DNA of 64,000 nt from Clostridia bacterium (GTDB lineage Bacteria > Bacillota > Clostridia > Oscillospirales > Acutalibacteraceae). Of the stretch, positions 59,601 through 64,000 are shown one piece after another. The notes under the pieces are model-generated. The model was not told the origin of the DNA. It saw only the letters and a list, made by a program, of their open reading frames with translations, and did no database searches. Made by a program: the position numbers and the translations under genes. The stretch is taken from contig JAFXAK010000003.1 of NCBI GenBank assembly GCA_017517135.1, positions 56,754 to 120,753 on the forward strand, read 5' to 3'. Each line of letters starts with the position of its first letter. The stretch's first letter is position 1.

Positions 59601-60580
59601 ATGAACTGAACAGACCTGAAACCGAGGTTGTGACGGATATAATTAACACCGTGCAATCGTTGATACCGTCTGAGGATGCCGATATCAGGAGTGCAAGGGA
59701 TTATGTTGAGTATCTCGGTGTCTGGGGTGTTGTTGATGTTGCAACTATGATATCGAAGCTGTGCGGAGTGCCTCTTGATTCAATAATAAAGGACATCAAG
59801 GGCGGCTGGCATCTTATTAACAGGTTTGCTATACAGAAGGATTATTCTGATTTTGTTTTTGATATTACAAAAGGCACTATGTGGGAGGCTGCTTTGTCCG
59901 GAACAGGCTTTTCCGGAAACAATGCTCAAAAGGCTTACAGGGCAGTAATTCAGAAGAATAAAGAAACTGTGCGCCGAATGCAGCTGTATGACTGGGAAGA
60001 AGCAAAGCAGTATATTCGAGGCGGATATGATGAGGTTACATCAATCGAGCTTGCGAAAGAGACTGCAATGCAGAAATGGAACAGCTTTGAAAAGGCAGGA
60101 CTTATGAAATGCGATGAGCGAATCGGGGAAGCAGCTGAAGCAAAATATAACCTGCAGTTCGGAGAATACGAAAAGCTGCTTGAAGATATTGTTGCTGACG
60201 GCTTTGACCGTTCAAATGTAATCAAAGCTATCAATACAACAATGGATTCTTTTGAAGAGGAAGAATATAAGCTTTCCGAAACAAAGGAAGAGCCTGATTA
60301 TGAATATGCTGACCTGCACAGAGCTGTTGAGGCGGAGGATATTGAAGCTGTACGATATGTCATTGATGAGCTTATTTCTGCCGGAAAAAAGGAAGAAAAT
60401 ATCAAATCTTCTCTTACTTCAAAATTCAAGAATGAGTATCTCGAATACTATGTCAGCGAAGATACTGCTGCCATGGAAAGCCTTAAGGAGATGCTTATTG
60501 ATGCAGATGTCGGCTTTAAGCACAGTACTTTCAGCGGTTGGGTTTCTGATTACAGAAAAAAATTAAGAGAATCCGATTAA
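50699..60580 (+). CDS. Giant polyvalent virion protein (3,293 residues)
   Basis: One open frame of 9,882 nt. In order: two N-terminal copies of IDREKLQQAYQQRKRL (residues 3-18) or its variant (28-43); hydrophobic/helical region at about 300-540; zinc-peptidase motif SAGHELFHWL (about 958); second HEIQHAIQDIEGFASG (about 1280); ADP-ribosyltransferase-like segment from FHETNAENIHIFDISRSD (about 1407); domain ending ALPHGFASYGYTRESYR (about 1800); two coiled coils (about 1835-1880 and 2100-2150); and a C-terminal hydrophobic region from SFAAKTMTAFMAEPLLSLNL (about 2845), like LPD38. The linker ends (DIRYSKQ, GVKFSKQ) are typical of phage polyvalent proteins ejected into the cell. I find no T7-type RNA polymerase motifs. 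Confidence 0.85.
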   Translation: MAIDREKLQQAYQQRKRLSAVSGSSGTIDRDKLQQAYSQRKRLTPKKEEEEEKKEQVVSQTVNKTAVSTVPEKNAINNAVKDAVTSGWTEKGISTKDARSILRAASGMSSDHTIDEKGNVYKNITVEDYDNAINKVSEEMQALVEEKPYADNRQPWTSLLSGELSWKKEVLKGKYLEAKDEYTKLLQQKTALEQEREQLKNQKLVQKAEKDGYADILSQLYDADYLSQGNKLSGLMTSTSDGLNFVQTNEAYSLQKKKENLMQKLTESGVNANEVYAAYKSVRNAESQEERNKAFEEFAKEHKVASSVLSVLASPVQGAASAVGALMGEDSSSPYNAVADFNETTRNTVAQELKESDNKLVATVMPTLYQAGMSAADSLITMGTFGKLGEAVMGLNSAMSTYNAAKEKGVSQAQAIASGFAAGVFEAVFEHISLGNLRAFQSNPDELVKGILKQFVAEGSEEVFTDIANEITDYLINGGLSEYELYVQNAMKDGKSRADADLEYTKEFGLQLLETGLIGGISGGMMVSTVSGVNKVSSTAQKAVGTALENYVTGQTVKKSGSVQTTLERLSEEGSEEVQKNSKQLQQKTAGKNKINLIDTYKIGKTYNQYTDSIIEDAATQRISKIEGLNDSTKTALIQGTVNVIKGKALSSKQQEAFTETKAGKDIFSEIAGYTEAEWVSDAIQKISESNSKLTVSDAEISQQRAAEETDKKIAEQEESIIEAINTDTVDSLVKSTFEAESVEGYTVQVGAVKSIIDGDFEVVQDMESGATEKLSKLNIKNEQAKELYATLQETANSQSLLNMEKEHNIPMSIKGVNAALSMYNPEANKDAKLYAMWAHDAFTAGKFGELEFSEFLDYFQKDWDGYISEEQLRQMFAVGLAETELKAGITRIGHAKLSDIQLEMLVVLNRVFKDLGMAGAAVDSLYDSDGNKLNGLLKSGDRILISLDSEFGLTSVSAGHELFHWLKQVDPEAAKRLQGIVIGIMQQNGTYEEAYKQRAEVYAGLSQDAINEEVAAQYFGVVFSSESNIRKVIENSSQQELSMWQKIVEHLKDFVKRIKDAIERYALQDKTVRAALKADADTVEELARQFDVCLKEAAKNKKPAEQVQGGEKYSYAGVKAKTTDIKAFDYAIRLEDVGKATAEEIRQQTGWFRGYDNKWRFEISDRDMEIDTTGKFSSNPDIRRYTELFEKAYVDMSATEAEIEELKALDKNLKGVSTEPKTLGELIRHDLLFSAYPQLKDMKIHFADIDVRGAYDPMLKEFIFQKKLKVDKSKLTKTLIHEIQHAIQDIEGFASGTNLDYWRDMGIPEDKVREYYENTAGEIEARDAAAREWRTDEARKEKRPDIDRTDVVFADSADKASKQMSVAKKRDAEYLELAKDTEKNAVQLRSLVEGAARDAGYTRKMFHETNAENIHIFDISRSDHAGNDNETPFGIFTKSRPDNIGLGSRQLSLYVKADKTFIVKNREEIKNKIPGLLPLYEKISEIDRKYGQLAEELEDEEFDALSEWMDEHPDAEMDKVYPNSYLIEKKPADIDSDRYHAAFKKYEENMQEWEASSRSVAVQSKEFITEFLRKNEYDSMYIEVDKGSFGRKTDSFIVLNENQVKSAELLTYADNGDIVPLSERFNPKKVDIRYSKQMSQSEARDSTDIDRMSLKDYNNRGWAYSLLNKEDIRLFNEKVFETMSPKAKTSVKKLADGTKIFDINNKILFVGGTFANPIIEFAVAINAESATEAEIIKNICFERLEYGDYTNSGLARWFKTRADYYGEKYFVCYGRKDFVAASEAEKGNIKRAALPHGFASYGYTRESYRRSGSNQNDNGEISGGVKFSKQITQQTEDNIEQLALENEALRELLDSAKDVEAELRERLDTAKKMNRTTRGLIPDKTELFRIVRKYNHSKSGYTNTELVKYIDGIMWDLRDKQGDSNTLISSLTALMQDLLETSETVNRDLYEQYADFRKYFRGSTLYVNQDVYDFLLEEYGSKKNLRNATLGKLNIKPMTETDSGTTLTQAYQDIVQHFPELLNPDVDEYHIVEEILSAWRAIQPTVTTEIDGMKTEAEVHEAAMLMAYEVQSELFNAPALVTNADRYIEKINAVKEHYKAREKELRAEKNERIRQTKERYQKSIKDARDKRNETEEKNKILKRIRKQTFSIKRMLLSPSDTKHIPEELKESMIAFVALVDDKSFVFQGERNRVQLKKVLETYARNYGANLPNSDGSIDQTTSDYSRLITSLNLDPQLKANMDELNSRLSGDKFSEITLEDMRIIENAVKNIHKIVEDSNSAFVNGKKQKFESLCESALNQLAEHGKRTPGEKLFDSTPMAWITTPWMFFKERMGGVFGQLFDDFISGQNKYALNIAAAKKTIAETKEKFSYDEWCEGGKNAHSETVVLERGQEVTFTAEQMLSIYATFEREKALGKDSSHLMNGGIVFADAYKKELKKQLKNKQKNDKQKLGEKDVSLAVDNLTSEAIPLTLSDIENITGRLTEQEKAYADALVEFLSSDMAKLGNEVAMSLYGYEKFNEKKYFPFESSGLYLSMQLGVVQTENRIKHLSFTHQLVENASNPVVLNDFSQICAQHIDLMCTYNAFTLPLDNLTRVFNYKTSEYETQTVTDENGEPEKYKRDTKYHKKGEEKTKQVKLGEKDNMRVAIRNALGANAEQYIIRFAQSANGGVQSDKAETVYQQLFSKFKKIAVLGNSSVVVQQVSSIARAFALIDVKYFIPEAFDFNDYNECMQYCGEAVIKDMGGFDTSLGKSAAHWILDAPEKTVRKKILKVTDSALSSGAETADKIVWSVIWNTVKREQAAKNPTLDTDSTEFMNECAKRFSEVINTTQVYDSVFAKTPIMNSKSFAAKTMTAFMAEPLLSLNLLMNAALQTDRKNIRYAGRAVSAFMLQVVVNNLLKNLIGALRDTDEDQTYWEKYVEGLTEDLLGSAITVNGRKIWIPVFLTSDFSVLGMIPLVKEIMSLLEGYELNRPETEVVTDIINTVQSLIPSEDADIRSARDYVEYLGVWGVVDVATMISKLCGVPLDSIIKDIKGGWHLINRFAIQKDYSDFVFDITKGTMWEAALSGTGFSGNNAQKAYRAVIQKNKETVRRMQLYDWEEAKQYIRGGYDEVTSIELAKETAMQKWNSFEKAGLMKCDERIGEAAEAKYNLQFGEYEKLLEDIVADGFDRSNVIKAINTTMDSFEEEEYKLSETKEEPDYEYADLHRAVEAEDIEAVRYVIDELISAGKKEENIKSSLTSKFKNEYLEYYVSEDTAAMESLKEMLIDADVGFKHSTFSGWVSDYRKKLRESD
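55938..56195 (+). CDS. Possible gene nested in the giant gene (+1 frame)
   Basis: An 85-residue frame with an ATG preceded by GAGAGGTTA. Unlike other out-of-frame ORFs here, which are rich in Arg, Ser and Leu, it has balanced charge and helices: RLEQIIMEKNISFATEEKIL, then LLLTDILERATDEAEAIRMI and TEKYPEVSSF. It may be a real overlapping gene (such as an antidote to the adjacent toxin-like domain) or chance. No homologue is recognised. Confidence 0.35.
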   Translation: MEITRIQDLRAGSRLEQIIMEKNISFATEEKILSPLLRQKKAISKEQHYRTVLLLTDILERATDEAEAIRMITEKYPEVSSFQNK

Positions 60581-60584
60581 ATTT

Positions 60585-60622
60585 TAATTAACGCACTAAA
60601 AGGGGGGAGTCGTCCCTCCTTT
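60585..60622 (+). repeat. Copy of the scaffold-leader motif plus hairpin
   Basis: AATTAACGCACTAAAAGGGG (from 60587) resembles the motif at 43800 before the scaffold gene. It is followed by GGGGGAGTCGTCCCTCCTTTTTTG, a short hairpin and T-run that can end transcription of the giant gene. Confidence 0.5.
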
Positions 60623-60653
60623 TTTGTTATTATCTTTTTGAGGAGTGAGAAAT

Positions 60654-62450
60654 ATGAAAATTGAAACTATACAGAATACTTATATCGCAGCCGAGATTGT
60701 GCTTGCCGACAGAAGACTGAAAGCGGGGGAAAAGGTACAGCTCAGATGTGTGCTTGATTCGAAGCTCGGGCCTGTGTATCTGGCGGAGCAGCTTACTGTT
60801 GATGCAGAAAAATCGACATTGAATGATACATATTGCAGATGGAATTATGTGCTTCAGGAGAAGTGCATTCTTCCCGGTACTTATAACTTTGAGATTGTTG
60901 TTGTTCAGAGCTCGGGGCTTGTTATCCCCGTCAGCAGCAAGGCGGAGAACTGCCTGATTATTGTGCCGGCGGAAAGAGGGGAGTGTTTCCTGAATCATGA
61001 TCAGCCTGCGATTCCGAAGCCGGGTGTGAAATATCCGACATTGACCATTGAGCAGAAATCGCAGATACAGAAGTTGATAGACGACTATTTCAATGTAAGG
61101 AGGACATTGTTCTATTACACAGGCGCGGTAAGACGAGAAAATTATGTTTATCCGGAAGCAATTACAAATCAAGGTTATTCATCTAAAACCGAGCCCGGAT
61201 GTGTTTTGAAATTTCAGAATGACGAATTAGACACAAAGATTTACTCTGAGAGGGGGGTTGCGGTTCCTGCAAAATCGGACAGATACTATTACAAATATAT
61301 GATCAACTGTGGAGTATATTGTCAGATGATCTGGATGGGCAGACCGATATCTGATTTTATAGAAAAGGGAGAGGGTAAATCGCTTACCGGCTCAGATGAT
61401 AATGATCTGTTATGGTATGTTGAAAACGGGAAAGAAGCCCCTGTTCATCACGCTCTTCAGTCTTCCCCTGCTTCCATCAAAAAAGCTATCAACTCTGTGT
61501 TTGTTGCTGACAAAAAGCCGTGGGGATATTATTTTGATTTTGAAGCTTCAAAAAGGGCATATGGTGCTATGAGCTCAAGTGTGGATGCAGACGGAAACAC
61601 TATTAAAACATACTATGCCTACAATACATTTTATCAATACAAAAGCAATCCGGTTGAAATCGAAATGGATACAGGGGCAGAGTATGCGGTCACAAAAATT
61701 GCAGGCAGTACAATTACTTTCAATCCTTTGGCAAATCAAGTGGTTGTTTCTTGTCGATTCAGAATTACTCCGACAGAAAACATCCCTGCCGGAACGAGTA
61801 TTCATCTGGGGACATTGAAGACACACAGACCGAATCTTAAAATAGCTTTATCTGTTAACCATGCCAGCAAAGATTTTACCGGCATGCTTTATGATGGGGC
61901 GGATAAAAATTATCCCGGAAATATTGTTGTGAGATGCAACGAAGAGTTGGCACAGGGCACACATTATATCTCAATCAGTACAGTATATGCTATGGAAACT
62001 GCCGGGGAAAACATTTTTATGGGATTTGACGGAGCTGCAAATATGGCTGAAGAGTTGTATGCGATGGGATGCGAAGTGCCCTATTCAGAAATAGATGTTG
62101 GCGATTTGGTGTTCTTCAGATCTTCCGATATCAGCAATGATTTCAGGAACAAATCAAATTCTGACGATGATGATGCAATGTGCAACAAGCTTTTCAGATA
62201 TATATCACATGTGGGTATAGTTTACGGTTTTGATGATGAGGGATATCCTATCATTTCTGATTGTACCAATGCTTATTTATCGCCAATAGTAATCGGACAG
62301 ACAAGCATGGCGGATGATTCTTCGTTCAGAAGAATTAAAGCATGTTCTGAACGCAATAACACGGTTATGGTAGCCCGTCATCCTGCAGCTTTCGGATTGG
62401 GCGGCAATGTGCCGGCAGAATTTGAGCCGTACAGAGGTATTTTGGTTTAG
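60654..62450 (+). CDS. NlpC/P60-type cell-wall protein with large inserted domain
   Basis: A 598-residue protein starting at ATG 60654 after GAGGAGTGAG. The first 110 residues look like a beta-sandwich of the phage baseplate (BppU-like) type (IAAEIVLADRRLKAGEKVQL). A candidate nucleophile Cys is in INCGVYCQMIWMGRP (about 219-223). The downstream NlpC/P60 half is DVGDLVFFRSSD and YISHVGIVYGF (His about 519). The usual spacing is near 50 residues; here about 300 residues, partly a jelly-roll-like domain, lie between. Likely a tail-tip peptidoglycan hydrolase or receptor-binding enzyme. Confidence 0.65.
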   Translation: MKIETIQNTYIAAEIVLADRRLKAGEKVQLRCVLDSKLGPVYLAEQLTVDAEKSTLNDTYCRWNYVLQEKCILPGTYNFEIVVVQSSGLVIPVSSKAENCLIIVPAERGECFLNHDQPAIPKPGVKYPTLTIEQKSQIQKLIDDYFNVRRTLFYYTGAVRRENYVYPEAITNQGYSSKTEPGCVLKFQNDELDTKIYSERGVAVPAKSDRYYYKYMINCGVYCQMIWMGRPISDFIEKGEGKSLTGSDDNDLLWYVENGKEAPVHHALQSSPASIKKAINSVFVADKKPWGYYFDFEASKRAYGAMSSSVDADGNTIKTYYAYNTFYQYKSNPVEIEMDTGAEYAVTKIAGSTITFNPLANQVVVSCRFRITPTENIPAGTSIHLGTLKTHRPNLKIALSVNHASKDFTGMLYDGADKNYPGNIVVRCNEELAQGTHYISISTVYAMETAGENIFMGFDGAANMAEELYAMGCEVPYSEIDVGDLVFFRSSDISNDFRNKSNSDDDDAMCNKLFRYISHVGIVYGFDDEGYPIISDCTNAYLSPIVIGQTSMADDSSFRRIKACSERNNTVMVARHPAAFGLGGNVPAEFEPYRGILV

Positions 62451-62465
62451 GAGGATTGATTTGTT

Positions 62466-62774
62466 ATGAGTGCGTTGACGGAAACGATTATAGCTATCTC
62501 TGCGGTTCTGGGGGCTATCGGTGTGATAGTCACTACCATTGTGGCTTGTTACAAATTTATCCGTAAATGGGATAAATGGAGAGAAGATAAGGACAAGCAC
62601 GACAGGGAGCAGTACACGGATATTCTGCGTATCAAAATTATGATGCCTGAAATGCCCCTTTCTGAAAGGATTGCCGCCGGGGACAAATATGTCAATATGC
62701 TGCATCAAAACGGTTGCGTGAAACAGAAATACTTAGAACTTTTGCAAATTTACTCTAACGAACATAAGGAGTAG
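62466..62774 (+). CDS. Small membrane protein of the lysis module
   Basis: A 102-residue protein with one hydrophobic helix near the N-terminus (IIAISAVLGAIGVIVTTIVA) and a highly charged cytoplasmic coil (KFIRKWDKWREDKDKHDREQ). It resembles holin-associated or haemolysin XhlA-like proteins. Place between the cell-wall protein and the holin supports a lysis role; exact function is unknown. Confidence 0.6.
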   Translation: MSALTETIIAISAVLGAIGVIVTTIVACYKFIRKWDKWREDKDKHDREQYTDILRIKIMMPEMPLSERIAAGDKYVNMLHQNGCVKQKYLELLQIYSNEHKE

Positions 62775-62838
62775 ATATAAGTTTGTTAGGCGCAAAAAAA
62801 CGCTTAAAAATACAAAAATAAGAAAAGGAATGATGTTT

Positions 62839-63060
62839 ATGAGTAACAACACTAACACTAACACAAATCAGAGCCGTTGGAAGTCCTGGGCATTATGGGT
62901 TTCAGTTCTCGGTCTTGTCGGTCTGATATTGCAGACAACAGGTGTTTTTGAGATGATAGGGCTTGACGGTGAGGAGTGGGACAGTATAGTCACTTCTCTG
63001 GGAACTATCCTGACGGCTTTCGGTATTCTCAATAATCCTACGGATAAGACAAGCTTTTAA
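62839..63060 (+). CDS. Phage holin, LC3-like
   Basis: A 73-residue protein with two hydrophobic stretches (SWALWVSVLGLVGLILQTTG and SIVTSLGTILTAFGIL) and the end NNPTDKTSF, matching the 'ILxxPTTxG' closing of phi LC3-type holins. The Asn/Thr-rich N-terminus (SNNTNTNTNQSRW) is low complexity. ATG at 62839 lies nine bases after AAAAGGA; two earlier ATGs at 62830 and 62833 are less well placed and might give a dual-start product. Confidence 0.82.
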   Translation: MSNNTNTNTNQSRWKSWALWVSVLGLVGLILQTTGVFEMIGLDGEEWDSIVTSLGTILTAFGILNNPTDKTSF

Positions 63061-63075
63061 GGAAAGTGAGGAAAA

Positions 63076-63987
63076 ATGAATATGAGTAAAAGCATTTCAA
63101 CGGGCTATATCTCTACAAAGATTAACGGTATTGCGGTTAAAGCAAACATCAAAAGTCATTCAGGCAATTATGATAACGAAGCAAAGCGCAATGTTTCATA
63201 CATAGTAATGCACTACACAGGCAATAAAGACGATACAGCAATGAACAATGCAAAGTTTTTCAACACCAACGATGTCAATGTTTCAGCACACTTCTTTGTT
63301 GATGAAACAAACATCTATCAGAGTGTTGAGCTTCGTGATGAAGCCTGGCATTGCGGAACAAAGGGCAAGTATTATCATTCAAAATGTAGAAATGAAAATT
63401 CTTTCGCTATCGAAATGACAACGGCGGGAAATTATAAGATTTCTGCAAAGACAATCGAAAATTCGGCTTATCTTTGTGCTTACCTTTGTGAAATACTGAA
63501 CATAAAAGCAAGTGAGGTTGACACCTATGTTTTAAGACACTACGATGTCACTCACAAGAAATGTCCTGCTCAAATGGTTGATAATGCTGATGAATGGGAA
63601 TCATTCAAAGCAACGGTTAAAAATATTCTTAAATCAAAAGAAAAGAAAGAGGTTTACCGTGTCCGTAAGTCGTGGGAAGAAGAAGAGTCACAAACGGGTG
63701 CTTTCAGCGTTCTTGACAATGCTATTGCGCAGGCGCAAGAAGACAAACTGAATGTGTACGATTCGAGCGGTAAAGAGGTTTACACCTACAAAGTAACCAC
63801 AAAGGCGGTCACAAAAGGCTGCAAAGTTAAAATTAAGAAAGGTGCAAAGGACTACAACGGTCAAAAGGTTGCTTCTTTCGTATACAATAATGTATACAAG
63901 GTTGACGAGCTTAACGGCAAAAGAGCCGTGCTTGATAAGAAGGGGATTTGCACAGCCTTTCATATTGACAATCTTATTGTGCAGTAA
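63076..63987 (+). CDS. N-acetylmuramoyl-L-alanine amidase (endolysin)
   Basis: A 303-residue amidase_2 endolysin that cuts the bond between muramic acid and the stem peptide. Zinc ligands are His in YIVMHYTGN, His in DEAWHCG or AHFFVDE, and the CPAQM region (DVTHKKCPAQM). The C-terminus has a SPOR-like part (YRVRKSWEEEESQTGAFSVL, AIAQAQEDKLNVYDSSGKEV) and a final small SH3-like barrel for wall binding. It follows the holin by 15 nt. Confidence 0.92.
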   Translation: MNMSKSISTGYISTKINGIAVKANIKSHSGNYDNEAKRNVSYIVMHYTGNKDDTAMNNAKFFNTNDVNVSAHFFVDETNIYQSVELRDEAWHCGTKGKYYHSKCRNENSFAIEMTTAGNYKISAKTIENSAYLCAYLCEILNIKASEVDTYVLRHYDVTHKKCPAQMVDNADEWESFKATVKNILKSKEKKEVYRVRKSWEEEESQTGAFSVLDNAIAQAQEDKLNVYDSSGKEVYTYKVTTKAVTKGCKVKIKKGAKDYNGQKVASFVYNNVYKVDELNGKRAVLDKKGICTAFHIDNLIVQ

Positions 63988-64000
63988 CGGAGTTCCAGAA

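Larger units (their letters stand above)
25183..64000. mobile_element. Prophage, podovirus-like, left end to beyond the window
   Basis: Continuous phage modules follow the tRNA fragment: integrase, lysogeny, early control, recombination, replication, accessory genes, packaging, head, ejection and lysis. Only int, two membrane genes and the repressor are on the minus strand. Gene order and intact frames suggest a complete, potentially functional phage. The right end and attR are not in the window. A short tail is inferred from the P22-like portal, N4-gp56 capsid and absence of tail tube, sheath and tape-measure genes. Confidence 0.93.

Noticed and set aside
50699-60580. N4-like virion RNA polymerase
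   Set aside because: Size and context suggested it, but I find none of the single-subunit polymerase motifs; peptidase-like and LPD38-like features are seen instead.

Overview
The window joins a stretch of Firmicutes chromosome (1 to about 25,180) to the left part of an integrated phage (about 25,183 to the right edge, still open at 64,000). The host looks like a gut clostridium of the Ruminococcaceae/Oscillospirales type. This is inferred from the permuted-domain GH3 glucosidase, the UPF0210/UPF0237 pair, the GH106-like enzyme, G-rich ribosome binding sites, frequent TTG/GTG starts and TTGACA-17-TATAAT promoters. No rRNA or marker gene is present to name the genus.

Host part. A minus-strand operon (4854 to 1) carries an ACT-domain protein, its usual UPF0210 partner, an SCP2-like protein with a basic tail and a GH106-like glycosidase cut by the left edge. 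folP runs divergently. nadE follows on the minus strand; its glutaminase domain has Gly where the catalytic Cys is expected. A plus-strand operon encodes a LURP-one protein, a membrane-anchored phosphoesterase and a NUDIX hydrolase. Next come a gamma carbonic anhydrase, a ketopantoate reductase-like gene, an aminotransferase and a compact proBAC proline operon. The stretch ends with a Gfo/Idh/MocA oxidoreductase, guaB, a DUF554 membrane protein, a peptidase-E-like protein, DUF2804, a PAP2 phosphatase and the GH3 enzyme. Between GH3 and the phage lies an array of ten tiny hairpins joined by a fixed ATGTAATC-type linker.

Phage part. The left attachment site is the 3' half of a tRNA-Ser(GCT) gene. 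Integrase, two unknown membrane proteins and a CI-like repressor are on the minus strand. All later genes are on the plus strand: a Cro-like regulator, small regulators, a recombination block (RecF/SbcC-like ATPase, PD-(D/E)XK nuclease, SSB, ERCC4 nuclease), a replication initiator with internal iterons, many small accessory genes including a Lar-type antirestriction protein, terminase, a P22-like portal, a Prp-type cysteine protease, scaffold, N4-gp56-type capsid, connector and tail-hub proteins, a repeat protein, a 3,293-residue polyvalent protein, an NlpC/P60-type cell-wall protein, two holin-like proteins and an amidase. I see no tail tube, sheath or tape-measure gene, so a short-tailed (podovirus-like) virion is inferred.

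The most striking signal is that the phage Prp homologue lies directly upstream of scaffold and capsid genes whose N-termini both carry a close copy of the Prp recognition motif known from ribosomal protein L27 (DLQLFA and DIQLFA against NLQFFA). This suggests a phage-encoded maturation system derived from ribosomal-protein processing. Other points worth a second look are the origin iterons, a nested ORF in the giant gene, an NlpC/P60 domain split by a roughly 300-residue insertion, a candidate small RNA next to int, the hairpin array and the glutaminase-dead NadE.
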